This document shows positions 11,570 through 23,633 of a stretch of DNA of 64,000 bases, piece by piece. Source of the DNA: Talpa occidentalis. Taxonomy: Eukaryota > Chordata > Mammalia > Eulipotyphla > Talpidae. The position numbers were made by a program, and so were the translations under genes. Positions within the stretch are counted from its first letter, which is position 1; the number at the start of each line of letters is the position of its first letter. Where the stretch lies: contig NW_023601433.1 of NCBI RefSeq assembly GCF_014898055.3, forward strand, positions 43,395,876 through 43,459,875. Direction: 5' to 3'. Under the pieces are notes generated by a model. The model ran no database searches, was not told the DNA's origin, and saw only the letters and a program-made list of their open reading frames with translations.

Positions 11570-12825
11570 AAGCATGGTGAACCACAGGAGAAGAAAAGAA
11601 ACAGAATCATATAAATCAGGCATTAAAGGACCTTTAGCCTAAAGGGTTCTTCTAGAAGGATTCTAGGAGATTGTTCATCAAACTTAATTTGCTATCAAGC
11701 TCCAACAGGTTCTATAAGTTGGTCAAGTAGGTGCTGGGTGGAGGCTGGGGTGGTGAGACACAATGGCAATACAGATGGGACCCTGAGCCAAGAATTTTCT
11801 CTGTAAATTGTATTTAACACTAGTCTTGGGGGGACTGAAAGTTGCTCATTGACACATACATAGGAGTAGAACTACTAAATGTTGTCTTGGCTCACTAGAC
11901 CCCTGGGGAGTTACATAGACCCTTGTCACCAGGTAGATTTTGAAATGACACATCCATCATTTTGGTGATGGGCAGTGGGGGCGGGGGGAATCTCTAAAGT
12001 TAGTCTATTTTGCAGCCAGGAGTTTGATAGTGTATGATCCTCTACAGGTCTTGGACCTTCAAGGATCAAGTCTCCAACCAGCATTGTGAGGCTGATTGGC
12101 TATGAGGAAAACTGCAATTGATCAAGACTGGCTGTGTTACTGAGGATGCCAGGGAAGAAGGCAGAAAATGAGGACCTGGAACATTTCATTGACTTTTCTA
12201 GGGAAGCTGGGTCTTCCATGTTTCTCAGACTCTCTGTTCCTATTCCTATTCCAGTTCCTATTTGTGCCTACTTCTATTTCTGGAAGCACTATTATGGCTT
12301 CTATTATAGCTAATAGCAGCTTTAGTTGTTAACAGGCAAGTCTTTCCTTACAGGGACAGGACTAAATTTCTCACCTGGCATCTTCACTGCACCTCTGGCT
12401 GCATCTGACCCTCAGCAATTACAGTTTTCATAATACACAAGTTTGTGGGGGGTGGCAGGGGGGCAAACATTCACTGTTTCAGAGAGTGTAGTGTGCACAA
12501 AATTTTCCACATTATATCCCATGCTTCATTGGCTTCCTTTCCATAGTTAGAGATGCTTCAAATTTTCATTTCTGATTGAATTTCAGTTGGGAAAGACTCC
12601 TAACCTTTTAATAAGCTCATGTCTCTCCCTTCCAACCTCATGATGAGTGGTTAATTATCTTTAAAATGCTCATACATTCCTAGAACAGCCTTGAGGTTTT
12701 AATGATGTGAGTAAACGTCACTTAGTTAAAGCTCATGACTTGACCTCTGGCAGTCAAACTGGTATTTCCAAGGTGGTAGACTAAAACCCAGCTACTTTAT
12801 TTGCAGGTAAATGGCAGAGGTTACC
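11570..12825. other. No gene; unmatched intergenic sequence
   Basis: I recognise nothing. There is a short TTCCTATTCCTATTCC-like tract near 12236-12270 and a G-rich run near 11980. No plausible exon. Confidence 0.55.
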
Positions 12826-12829
12826 TGTA

Positions 12830-13240
12830 TCAGTTAACTATTTCTGCATGAAAAAACAACACACAAATATGGCATCTTAAAACTACAACCATGTTTGCTC
12901 ATGATGACTATGCAAATTAGCCCTTTGAATGGCTTTACCTGGGGTGATGCAGGTAGCTGCATTCACCTGACATCTCAGTGGGGCTGGATGTCACATGTGT
13001 GACAGTCATCACTGGCTATTGGCAAGGTCATTTTCTATATGAGATTTCTCATCATCCACAAGCATGGCCCAAGCTGCTTCAAGTGGAAATCTCAGGGTTA
13101 TGGGAGAGTGAGAGGTGTATAGGTTCAAAAACTGCAAAAGTTCACTCTTATTCCATCATGACTATACAACAGAGTTTTCATGGACACATATCATGTGACA
13201 GCAGAATAATTAATTGTAGAAGCAGCTATGAGAATCCAGT
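12830..13240 (+). mobile_element. Ancient interspersed repeat, family unresolved
   Basis: The opening, approximately 'atcagttaactatttctgcatgaaaaaacaa', followed by 'ttaaaactacaacc', follows a common ancient eutherian repeat whose copies read '...ctgcataacaaattaccccaaaa...gcttaaaacaacaa'. I cannot name the family with confidence. The 147-codon frame from 12978 lies in it and has no protein resemblance I can see. Confidence 0.45.
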
Positions 13241-15020
13241 GCCTTTCATTAAGCCGGATATTTTTAAAAAATTACAAAATAGCAAACAATGCAACTCTTC
13301 TTTTGCTTTGGAAATAATGGTTACTTTTCTTAAAAATTATGTCATTATATCAATGTATGAGTCTATTATAATTTTAAACAAATTAATAAATATTTCTAAA
13401 ATTTCTCAGTTTTTGCTTTAAGCATTGTAAATATTAATAGCTATAATCCATATAATAAAATTATTTTGGGGTCCTCAGTATATTTTAAGAACTCAGAAGA
13501 ATCTTGAGCTTGACAGGTCTGAGAACAGCTAATACAAGAGCACAGGTGAGGAAGAGGAAAATCAAGTTTGAGGGAGGGGAGGGAGAGAAAAAAGGGTGGG
13601 ATCTGGGGCAAGGACAGTAGGGATTCACATGTAAGCACATTTTTTTTTTGTCTTAAAAAGCTAAAGTCAGTTGCAGCAAAATAGACTTCAAGAAAGCTGA
13701 ATGGTGGTTCTATTTTTATACCTTTTGGAGTATTGAATAGTTCACAATAAAAACAAATCATGCCCAAACCACATTATTTAGACTGATAGAAGTAATTGCC
13801 AGAAATACTAATGATCAAAACAGTAAAGTTTCCATCTGGTGTGAGACTAGGGGTGGGTGAGTGGGGGTTGAAGATGACTACACTTCATAGCAAGTTCTTT
13901 GTACCATTTAATTTTCACTATGTACACCCACTACATTGTCCTAAAAACAGAACTTCAAAAAAAGCAAATAAAAAAGGAAAAAGAATGGGTGAACTATGCA
14001 AAACACACAGATGAGAATAAAATCTGGATGGAAATGAAGCAAAATTAAATAAGAATTGTAATAATATGTTGGGATTATGGATGTTCTCTTTCATTGCCAT
14101 TTTTTTCTGTAATGCAGTTGTGTTCCTTATACAATATATGATTACTTTTAAAATTAGTAATATATCAAAAAAGACATATAATGATTTTTGTTTCTACAGG
14201 GAAAGAAACTGATTGTAGCTGTCATTTGGATTCTTTGTATTCTTTTGATTCTTTTTACATCAATAGTTGCCAACCTTTCATACCTTAAAAACTATGATCA
14301 TGGATAGATTCCTTTTTTTAATCTTGTAATCATAGTAGTCTCTCTTTAGAGATACAATTAACTTCATGGAATAATGCAAAATTGGCACCATATCATCAGA
14401 GCATGATAATCATGCCACCATGTCTTTCAGTGTTCTCTTACAACATTGTTATATTAATTTTGATATAAAGGACTGGATAATGATCCACAGTAGAGGTCTC
14501 AGTGGACCATTTATTGGACCCTTAATTATACAGCATTTCCTCTGACTCTGTCAGTGACAGCTGTTATGGGATGAAAGCAGAATCCCTAGGGTCAGTAAGA
14601 AGAAAGGGGTTTACTGCACAGCTGGCCAAGCTCTATCTTCTTGGATCTAACCAAATCAGTAAAAGTAGATGCACATGTGAATAAAGATGACAGCATGCAG
14701 AAGGCACTGACCAGGACCCCTGCCCTATGTCATAAAAGCATAGAGACCAAGGAAAGGTCCAGAAGATTTCTATTTTGCTGTTTGTAATGTAGAGCATCTA
14801 AAGAACAAATACCTGGTACAATATAAACAGAGGGAAGGAAGTTTTATGGAAGTGAACATGAAGGTTTTATTTAGGCAATACTCCCTAGTGGTGGCCAGGT
14901 TAGATTGAAAAAAATAATAATAATTTCCACATATGGAATCAGAAGTAAAGAATTTTCAAGGAAAAAAAGGAACATTTCAGTGGGTGATCATGAGGTACAT
15001 TGGTTTACTATGATTGTCAA
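13241..15020. other. No gene; unmatched, AT-rich
   Basis: A low-GC stretch with no repeat I can name and no coding evidence. Frames at 13441-13767 (minus), 13796-14014 and 14905-15090 are short and overlap low-complexity A/T or G runs. Confidence 0.55.
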
Positions 15021-15581
15021 AACAATGACCACATCTTCTGTCTATTTTTGGGCATTTGGGTTGTTTCTATATCTTACCTATTGTAAATAATGCCATAATA
15101 AACATAGGGGTGCAGGTATCCTTTTCATTTAATGTTTTTGTGTTCTTTGGGAAGATCACTAGGAGTGGAATAGCCAGGTCATATGGTAGCTCCATTTTTA
15201 GTAGACAGAGGAGCCTCCAGACAGCTTTCCATGGTGGTTGGCCTAGTTTGCATTCCTACCAGCAGTGCAGAAGAGTTCCTTTTTCTCCTCATCCTCACCA
15301 ACATTTGTTGTTGCCTGTTTTAAAAATATGGACCATTCTCACTGGTGTAAGGTGGTATCTCATTGTGCTGTATACTCACCATGGAATACTATTCAACAAT
15401 CAAAAAAAGATAAGCCATTCACAGCAACATGGATGGAGCTGGAAGGGATTATGCTCAGTGAAATAAGCCAGAAGGAAAAAGAAAACTATCAGAGGATTTC
15501 ACTTATAGGAAGAATATAGGGGAACCAAATAAGGGATCAGGAAAAAATAATAATAACAACAAATTAAAACAAAATTAGCAG

Positions 15582-15860
15582 TTGGGGCCTCCCTGGTGGT
15601 ACAAGTGGTTAAGACACAGCACTATGGAGCTATCTGCAGCCACTGCAGCCACTGCAGCACGAGTTCGATCCCCAGCCAGGGAGCTACCCACATGGCACAG
15701 CAGACCTCTCCTGACTCGCCTGCTGCTCCTCTCAGCAGTGTATTTCAGTCAGTCTGCCTGTTCTGTTCCCCACTCCGTCTCTGGTGAATCCCCTCAGCCC
15801 CCCGCACCTCTGGCCTGTACCCCAATTCTTGTATGCATAAATAAATCTTTTTTTAAAAAA
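15582..15860 (+). mobile_element. tRNA-derived SINE, older type
   Basis: The head has 'cagcactatggagctatctgcagcc' in place of the young 'gctgggttgcgaagctgcccgcagcc', and the body ends 'cctctggcctgtaccccaattcttgtatgcataaataaatctttt'. The probable TSD is imperfect: AAAATTAGCAG at 15571-15581 against AAAAATAGCAG at 15857-15867. Confidence 0.85.
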
Positions 15861-16047
15861 ATAGCAGGCAACTATAAATCAGAGATATTCTGCGGGGGTG
15901 GGGGGAAAAGGATAAGAATAGGGGAGGTAAGAGAACAAGGGACTGTGGTGATGGTGCAAGGGTGAATTGGTGATGGGAATTTTACAGGGACTACATCAAA
16001 GAGGAGAAAGCAAACATTGTACAAATATGGACAATGATGTTTTATTT

Positions 16048-16069
16048 ATATATATATATATATATATAT
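16048..16069. repeat. (TA)n microsatellite in L1 tail
   Basis: About eleven TA units form the end of the L1 3' UTR; they probably arose from the L1 A-rich tail. Confidence 0.85.
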
Positions 16070-16084
16070 TAAAAAACAAAAATA

Positions 16085-16500
16085 AAAAGCCAAATGATCA
16101 TAAACCAGGCAGCTTAACACAACAGAAATGTATTCTCTCATAGCGCAGGAGGTGAGGTGTCAGCAGGGTTGGTTCTTTCTGAGGCTCTGAGGGACATTCT
16201 ATTCCACACACCTCTCCTTAGCTGCTGCTGTTGCTGGTGACCCTTGGGGTTCCTTGGCTTGCAGCTTCACCATTTCGATCTCTGCCTCCTTCCTCATATG
16301 ACTACATTCTCTGGTTTTGTCCTCCTCTCACGAGGCCACTAGTTACTGGATACTCCATCTACCCTAAACCCAGAATGATGTCATCTTGACATCCTCAATG
16401 AACTATGTCTGCAAGGATCGTCTTCCAAACAAGGTCACATTCTGAGATTCCAGGTGGACATGGATCCCCTAGGGATACACTATTCAATCCACCCTAGACA
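16085..16500 (+). mobile_element. Ancient interspersed repeat, family unresolved
   Basis: It follows a common eutherian repeat that reads approximately '...aaccaggcagcttaacacaacagaaatgtattctctca...', then 'gtgtcagcagggttggttc', then '...aaggtcacattctgagattcc...attcaatccacc'. The family is familiar, but I cannot name it reliably. Confidence 0.5.
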
Positions 16501-16950
16501 GTAAAACGAAATACAGTGAGTCCTTACTTAACATCATTAATAGGTACTTGGAAATTGTCACTTCAGATGAAATGGCTTATAATGAATTCAGGTCCTCAAA
16601 TAATGTCATTTATTCAATGTTGAAAGGGATTATTTTCTGCTCATCAACATTATAACAAAATGATGCTGAATTAAATGACATTACCTGAGGATGTGCTACA
16701 TTAAAAGCTCATGCTCACTCCATCTAGTTCCTGCTGCGAATAAAGGGAAACTGATTAGAGATGGACCATTGAAGAGAACTTCATATTAATAGCACTGCCC
16801 ACAGCGGAAATCAGATTCTTCTTCCAAAACAAGAAAAATAATTTCTGATGTGTTTTGTCCATCCCTCATCCAGCCATCCAAGGATTTATTTATCAATGTG
16901 ATTATTAAACAACTATATATTCTTGCACTGTGCTGGGTACAATGCATTTC
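16501..16950. other. No gene; unmatched sequence
   Basis: No coding evidence. The first 250 bases contain several near-repeats of 'taatgtcattt'-like phrases. Nothing further can be said. Confidence 0.5.
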
Positions 16951-16964
16951 AAATGGAAACTGAG

Positions 16965-17433
16965 GGCCTCCCAGGTGGCCGAGATGTTAAGTCTCAGTGC
17001 TTTCACCACTACAGCCTGAGTTTTTTTTAATTGTACATATTCTTTATTTTTTAAAATGTATTTATCTATATACATATATATATTATATCATTCTTCATTT
17101 TTAAGCAATTGTTTAAACAACATTTGCCTTTTTAAATTTTTTCCTCAGATGTAGTCCCCATAGAATTTCCTCCACCAATTCACCCATGCACTATCATTAC
17201 AGTCCCCTGTGCTCCTGAGTTTGATCCCTGGCCAGAGAGCTAACCCACACATGGCACAGCAGACCTCTCCTGTCTCTCCTGCTTCTCCCCTTAGCGGTGT
17301 ATTTCAGTAGATCTTCCTGTTCCGCTCCCCACTCTGTCTCTAATAATCCTCCCACCACCTGCACATCTGGCCTACCTCTTCTGTGCAAAAAAAAAAAAAA
17401 AAAAAAAAAAAGTGGGACCTTCTTAAAAAAATA
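16965..17433 (+). mobile_element. Oldest-type SINE, split by an antisense L1 tail
   Basis: The head (16965-17023) and body (17214-17433) of one diverged SINE copy are separated by a 190-bp antisense L1 fragment. The outer TSD AAATGGAAACTGAG is exact at 16951-16964 and 17434-17447. The SINE body has lost its ATAAATAAA tail and ends in a long A-run, about 17386-17411. Confidence 0.85.
17024..17213 (-). mobile_element. Short L1 3' UTR, antisense, nested in SINE
   Basis: Its minus strand matches the older L1 3' UTR variant at 15950-16075 ('ggtgaattggtgg', 'ggactacat', TA-rich end). The 9-bp TSD CCTGAGTTT lies at 17015-17023 and 17214-17222 within the SINE head. It is extremely 5'-truncated (about 190 bp). 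Confidence 0.8.
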
Positions 17434-17449
17434 AAATGGAAACTGAGAC

Positions 17450-19200
17450 TTCACAAGAATCAGTACATGTAATAGAATATACTGTTATCTCATTCACCTT
17501 CAAATAAGCTGTGATGCTGCTTTGCCTTGCAAACAGAACTTCTGTTATACAATGGGGAAGGGGCCAGAAGAGCATTTATAATAACAAAACATGCTACAGT
17601 TTTGCTATTGTCATTTAGAACTGTGGAGTATGTTGGGGGTGTGTGTGTGTGTGCGCGCGCGCGTGTGTGTGTGACAGGTAGATAGGTGACAAACAAGATG
17701 GATAGCGGGACACATTCTCAAATTGCATTTTCTTTTCCTGGACAAACAAGGTTTCATTGCACACTTTGATATCCTCTGCGGTAAGGCTGGGAACATGTAA
17801 CTGGACTTTGGCCAGTGGAGCTGGGAGAAAGTGCTGCATAGCACTTTCAGGCTTAGAGGAAAATCCCTCCTCCTTCCCATCCAGGTAGATGACAGCAGCA
17901 CATGCCCAAAGTGACTACAATTCAAGAGGGAGGAAACATGGATCCCTCAGAATCATATACTAGTAAGACCCAATAGAGCCATTGAACTGACATCAGACAG
18001 GAATGGGAGTAAAAAACAAACATTTACTATATTAAGCCATTGATTATTCAGCCTAAAATAACTTAAAGTTGGCAGTGCATTTATTTATTTAGTACAGTAA
18101 TACAGGTACTTATCCCACACCCCATTTATAAAGTATGGAAGACTCACTGCTCAGCTAATGATGTTGATGAGGTCATGGGCAAAGAGGGAGAGTCTGTCTT
18201 ACTGAGCTGCTAAGATGAAAGTTAAAGATCGATATATATCTATTAGCTAAGCTCCTATGTTTCTGCCTATTAAAGGTTATTCATACCTTCAAAGTTCTTA
18301 CGTTCAGTCAACTCTCCTGGGGCACACTCCAAACAATCAATAGCAGTACTTGTCTGCTCACAGTTGCCAAGTCTGTTTGAATTCATAACTTCTGACTGCC
18401 TGCATCACAGGCCCAGACACTACTTCACTCAAATCTTTTATCGGATGGATCCCAGAACAGAATTCATTTCCTAGAATCTTCCTAGGTGTCTGAGCCTCCT
18501 CAGATCCTCCTAGTCACCAACAACCTTCTACCCCAACCCCAGGAAGCAGCAGAAAACAGAAGGATGACATCCTACCCTGTGGTAGGATGGAGCCAGAACT
18601 GCTGTTATCAGGTTCACAGTCCCACCCAGGACAGGTGGATTTGCCACTGCTAAAGCCACAAAGAAAAGCCTAGAAGTCAGATGCCCCATGTGTCAGGGCA
18701 GAGACACATGTGTCTTTGCTACAAAGGTTCCACTCAATTGCCCCTGTCAGGCACACTTTCAGATAGCGGGGAAAACCTGCACTCCCTCTGTCACTCCTTG
18801 GGGTTGAGGGAGGGCCATGGCCAGTGCAAGCAAGCAGAGGTGCAGGATGGCACTGGAGTCCTGACTGAGACCTCCCTCCTTTGCCCCTCCCCCCACCTCA
18901 CGGCCACTTCATCCCTACCATGTTCTTCCTCGTCCTCACTTTCCATGTTCAGCAGCATGCACTCCAGGCCACAGCTCTGCCTGCCTTCTCCCCTCATGTC
19001 TTCTTCCATAAGAACTAGTTTGCCTGTACAGTTTTCTGATTTTTTTGACTTAATTCTTCCTTCCAGCCAAATGTTGATACTTTCCTCTACTTCTACATGA
19101 CTTGTTCACTTTGTGAATTTACCCTTTGATCAATACTGCTTACCAACACACTTGCTATTGCCATTTGAAATTACCTTGTTTTTATATTGGCTTATTCTTT
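17450..19200. other. No gene; unmatched, contains a GT/GC microsatellite
   Basis: No exon is supported. The 139-codon frame at 18681-19100 is serine/proline-rich, overlaps an antisense frame, and has no domain I recognise. Nothing else was identified apart from the dinucleotide tract. Confidence 0.5.
17639..17673. repeat. (GT)n(GC)n(GT)n microsatellite
   Basis: GT units are interrupted by a pure GCGCGCGC core. Alternating purine-pyrimidine sequence of this kind can form Z-DNA. Confidence 0.95.
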
Positions 19201-19204
19201 TTTG

Positions 19205-19420
19205 TTTGTTTGTTTTCTACGAGATGCTACCCTTTATTGAGGTAACATCAGTCTACAACATTGTACATGATTTAGGGGAATAGGGTCACACCTCCTCAGT
19301 GGGGTGTGTCACCACCCCACTCCCACCCTCCAAGCACCCTTGCTCCAGAGCACGCACCCCCTCCCTCCTTTGTTCATACCCCAACATTCCCTTCCCCTCT
19401 AGGAAATATTAGCTTATTAT
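19205..19420 (-). mobile_element. Old L1-type 3' end, antisense
   Basis: 'accctttattgaggtaacatcagtctacaacattgtac' and the C-rich text that follows fit the reverse of an old L1 3' UTR. A cousin is at 62025-62165. Confidence 0.5.
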
Positions 19421-19560
19421 TTATTACATGTCTTCCCTTATTAGAATGCAAGCTCTGAGTGTGGGGACAATACTATTTTTCTTTATTGCTAAATACCCTT
19501 GCTAAAACACAGTAGGTTTCCAGTGAATTTTTGTTAAATAAGTGAATAAACAAATTTTCT
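19420..19560 (+). mobile_element. L2 LINE 3' terminus
   Basis: The end phrases 'ttagaatgcaagctctgagtgtggggacaata', 'aaacacagtaggtttccagtgaatttttgttaaataagtgaata' match the L2 terminus (agtaggtgctcaataaat type), diverged. Confidence 0.65.
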
Positions 19561-19974
19561 TCTATTTCTCCAAACAACAGGTCACCAAGATTTAACCATT
19601 TTATTTCTTTAATATCTACCACATCTATTCTTTTCTATCACATGTGACCATTTTCATTGAGATTCTCATTTTGTTCTTGCTAGAAAACAGACTTCTTGTC
19701 TACCTAGTGCGAGTCTAATGTCCTTCATTCTTCATATCACTCTCAGATGGACTGAACATGGAAGTAATCATGTCACTGCCCTGCTGAGAACCTCTCAGGG
19801 CTACCCATTGTCTGTCCTTGGTGAAGTCTGATCTTGGAACATAAAGTCCCCTGTGACCTGCGCACAGGTCCCCTGCACTCTTGTCCCCCAACATCCTCCT
19901 TTGTCATTTCCCACCTATTTCTCCTTGGCTTATAAAACTACCAGAAGTTCCCCTAATGCTCTAGCTTTTTTTTT

Positions 19975-21535
19975 AATATATATATTTTTACTTTTAGTGT
20001 TGTTTTAGTTATAGAATTTTCAGAAAAGTTGAAAATATGGTACAGAGGGTTCCCATATATCCTTCATCTAGTTTTTCCCAGTTGTTAGTATTTTACATTA
20101 CTTTGATGTAATTTATGAAGTAGAGGTGAGATACTGTTATTATTAACTAACATCCATACATTATTCAAATTTCTTTAGTGCCACATAATATCCTTTTTCT
20201 ATTCCAGGATCTTATTGAGGATATCACATAACATTTAGTTAGTTCATGTTAGACTTCTCTTGGCTGTGATGTTTTCTCATATTTTGGTCAGGCCATATGA
20301 TCCAGCAATTCCACTCCTAGATATTTACCTAAAGGACACAGAATCATTAATTCAAAAGGGCACCTGCACCCTATGTTTATAGCAGCACTATTTACAATAG
20401 CTAAGTTATGGAAACAACCCAAAAATAGATGACTGGATCAAGAAGATGTGGTACATATACACCATGGAATATTACTCAGTAATCAAAAAAGATAAATTCA
20501 TGCAATTTGCAGCAACATGGATGGAGCTGGAAGGGATCGTGCTCAGTGAAATAAGCCAGAAAGAAAAAGAAAAATACCGGATAGTCTCACTCATAGCAGG
20601 AATTTAGAAAACCTACATAAGGGACCAGGAAAAAGACTAATTATAATAAAGTAAAAATCAAAATCAACAAGCAACTATAAACCAGAGACACACTATGGGG
20701 GGGGGAGGGGAGAAGGGAGTAGGATCAAAACAAGGGTGGGGGGTGGGAATTATATGGGGACTGTAACCAAGATGAAAATGCATACATTGTGCAAAAATGA
20801 AAAATGATGAAAAAATATATAAAATTAAAAAATAATAATAAATAAAATTAAAAAAAAAAGTTTCGTTCAGGTATTTTGTAGGATGTCACTCAGTTGGGAG
20901 CTGTCTGATGATTTTCCCATGAGTCTGCTGTGGGTATAGGTTTTGGAGGAAGACCATGGAGTTAAAGTGTCCTTCTCAACACATAGTATTCAGGGTACAT
21001 GGTACTGAGGTGACTGCTTGCTGTGATGTTAACACTGACCACGTGGCCAACAGTGTTTGTTAGGTTTCTCTACCATACAGTTCCTATTCCAGTCTTCTCT
21101 CCCTTCTAAACTCAATTCTTCAGAATGCTGTCACATCTTACTAAGGAGAGGGAGCTATATTCCAGATCCTCTAGTGCAGATATCTACACAAACTATTTAC
21201 AATTTTCCTGCAAGGAAAATTTGTCTCTTCTCCCCCATTTATTAATGTATTCAATTATTTATTTATATCAGTCTGGACTGAAGCATATTGACATTATCCA
21301 CTGTGATAAAATCAAATACTACTTTATTTTGTTGTTCAAATTGTTCCAACTTTGTCCACTGGAGGGCTTTAAGCTATTGTGTTTCTATGATATATCCCCA
21401 TCAAATTTTTTTTTTTTGGAGTTTTTCCTAACTTTCTGGCATGCCAACCCATTTCAGGCTCATCTGCATATTTCTGCCCTAACCCTAAAGGGAGCCTGTC
21501 TGCCAGGAGCTCTGGTTCCTCTTATTGGAGAAGGA
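19975..21535 (+). mobile_element. Ancient L1M-like repeat, split by an L1
   Basis: The left part (19985-20290) has 'gaattttcagaaaagttgaaaatatggtacagagggttcccatat'-type phrasing. The right part (20863-21535) has 'aggaagaccatggagttaaagtg', 'tatcagtctggactgaagcatattgac' and 'tttctggcatgcc...'. This long text is frequent in eutherian genomes, but the exact family name is uncertain. A younger L1 separates the halves. Confidence 0.5.
20291..20862 (+). mobile_element. 5'-truncated L1 with A-rich tail
   Basis: About 570 bp: ORF2 C-terminus from 'gatccagcaattccactcctag', the stop near the 'gcaggaatttag' region, then the G-rich 3' UTR ('actatgggggggggagggg') and an A/AAT tail at 20815-20862. A probable short imperfect TSD (TTTGGTCAGG against TTTCGTTCAGG) joins the halves of the older repeat. 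It belongs to the youngest L1 3' UTR type in the window. Confidence 0.88.
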
Positions 21536-21879
21536 TGGTAGAAAAAGACTTGGGTGCCAGCTGTGTTTGAGATCTTTTACTTCTGTGCTTCCTCCATGGA
21601 CTAGCTCTTTCAAATCTCCCTTTCTTCCTGCATGCCTCTTCTTTGCCCAAAAAGTTCTCATTGTCTTCAAAACCCAGTATAGGCTCTCCTTTTCCAGGAA
21701 ATGTTCTTTGACTTCCTTCTAAGGCCAAGTATTCAGGCCTGCTCGGTGGTCTCACAGCCCTTTATTGCACTGTATTGTATGAAAGTGTTCAAGTTTGACT
21801 CCTCTACTGGACCACCTTTGGGCAAGGCATGATAGATATATTCAATATATAGATCAAGGCCTGTATCTACTGAGATGCT

Positions 21880-22330
21880 GTCTTATGGGTGGGAAGTTGG
21901 GCATAAAATACACTCTTTGGTCAGTATAAATTTAAGGCTAGTCTCATTATATATTATTAGTAACACCATTCGAATTGACTTTTTGGTAGAAAGAAGGTTG
22001 AGAAAATGAACATTACAAATGGCCTGAAGATGGGAGAAACTTAACAAAGAATAAACACCAGAACAGTGTGTGTGAAGGGAAAAGACAGTGGTGGTGAGAG
22101 TTTCCAGAAAACAGATTCCCAAAGACAGCATCAGATTCATAAGTTCTCTCCCATAGTATCAATAGTCTGAGAGATATTCTAGCCTAATTATGACACTGAG
22201 TGTCTGTGTCTAGCTGGGTTATATGACTGTGGGTGGTGGATCTAGTTATCATACAGGTTAATATTCATACACAGTTATGTGTTACTTTGATGAATGAACA
22301 ATGAGACAAAACTGAATAAACTCAATTGGT
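21880..22330. other. No gene; unmatched sequence
   Basis: No supported feature. Confidence 0.5.
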
Positions 22331-22348
22331 GAATAAAACATTTCAGTG

Positions 22349-22792
22349 CAGCTATTTACAATAGCTAAGCTTTGGAAACAACCCAAATGCCCCAAAATAG
22401 ATGACTGGATCAAGAAGATGTGGTACATATACACCATGGAATATTACTCAGCAATCAAAAAAGATAAACACATGCAATTTGCAGCAACATGGATGGAGAT
22501 GGAAGGGATCATGCTCAGTGAAATAAGCCAGAAAGAACAAGAAAAATACTGGATGGTCTCACTCATAGCAGGAATTTAGAAAACTTATATAAGGGACCAG
22601 GAAAAGAATAACTATAAGAAAGAAAATATCAAAATCAACAAACAACTATGAACCAGAGACACTCTATGGGGAGTGGGGGGTGGGGAAAGGAGGGATTGGA
22701 GTCAAAATAAGGGGGGTGCAATTGTATGGGGAATATAAAAATAAAATTAAATAAGTAAATAAATAACAACAAAAAAGAAAAAGAAAAAACAC
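22349..22792 (+). mobile_element. 5'-truncated L1, exact TSD
   Basis: A 444-bp L1 3' end with an exact 11-bp TSD ACATTTCAGTG at 22338-22348 and 22793-22803. It carries the last ORF2 codons ('[22 protein letters not shown]'-like, cut here) and the shared 3' UTR. Part of the UTR after the 'gggaatataa' phrase is missing compared with the copy at 20.8 kb. Confidence 0.92.
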
Positions 22793-22803
22793 ACATTTCA
22801 GTG

Positions 22804-23624
22804 TAGTGCCCTTGGTGATGTTCCAGGTTTTCTCTCATTTCAAAGAAGGGATGATATGTGGGCTTAGGAGGTAAGTATTATTGATGGTGTGTTAACATGT
22901 CCAGAGGATGACAAGTCTATTCTAGAACCAACAGTAAAATTCTTTGCCCCTGATGCCTTCTTTCTTCCATGACTGCCCAGTACCAAGAGCACATCTTTCC
23001 AGCGTCTCACAGCGTCTCATTTTTCTAGCGTCAGTGGTGACATTAATGTTCAAAGGCACTGTGATTGACCTATGTACAAGACCTAGTCTGTTTTACAGAC
23101 CAGGTGACCTGATACATCCTGGGTTCTCTCTGAGTTTCAACTTCCTCACCACAAAAGGAAAGGCTGGACAGAAATTCTTTCCAAACTAAATGTCCACAGT
23201 TATACCTTTATGAGCATTTTTGATTGCCATTTACTGTATCAATCTTGCATATACAGAATCCTGCAGCAGCAACTGGATGCTCCAGGGCTATTTGCAAAAT
23301 GGTACCATTAAAGAGTGAACTATGAAATCCCTTTTTTCAGCATAAGGGCAAACCTAGGAACAGTATAGTGAGCTTTCAGCATTGGAGGAGGAGTAGATAT
23401 TGGATACCTGCACTCAACTTTTGAAGCTATTTCCCAACCTACAATCTTGGGCTTTTATTCTATTCAGAAGGAAAAAAAAAAATGATTCATGATAAAAAAA
23501 AATCTTGTAACATTGAAAGAATTGCTGCTAATTAGAATCTTCTAAAGCCTAATGTTCCTAGAAGTTTCAGGAAAAGAGGAATGAACTTTTAAAGGTAGTC
23601 AGAATTCAAATAAATTTTAGCAAG
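22804..23624. other. No gene; unmatched sequence
   Basis: No repeat or exon recognised. A small cluster of 'agcgtctca' phrases lies at 22999-23030. Confidence 0.5.
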
Positions 23625-23633
23625 AAAATCTTC

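Larger units (their letters stand above)
15027..16080 (+). mobile_element. 5'-inverted (twin-primed) L1, carrying a SINE
   Basis: 15027-15362 is L1 ORF2 3' sequence in antisense. From about 15363 the same L1 continues in sense ('ctcaccatggaatactattcaacaatc' region) to the 3' UTR and a TA-rich tail near 16045-16080. Opposite orientation with parent positions that nearly abut is the signature of twin priming. A SINE has landed in the 3' UTR at 15582-15860. The 3' UTR wording ('acattgtacaaatatggacaatgatg') is an older variant than the copies at 20.8 or 55.3 kb. Confidence 0.85.
19740..21875 (+). mobile_element. L2 LINE, split by a younger repeat
   Basis: 19740-19970 ('cactgccctgctgagaacctctcagggctaccc') and 21540-21875 ('ttcctgcatgcctcttctttgccc...', '...ggaaatgttctttgacttcct...') are consecutive pieces of one L2 copy. 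Between them sits the ancient repeat at about 19975-21535. Confidence 0.6.

Noticed and set aside
12978..13421. 147-codon plus-strand frame
   Set aside because: It lies in an ancient repeat, has no recognisable domain and no splice context, and its AT-rich 3' half is typical of chance.
18681..19100. 139-codon plus-strand frame, serine-rich
   Set aside because: It has a competing antisense frame over the same DNA and no family resemblance. I would need conservation or transcript data to accept it.
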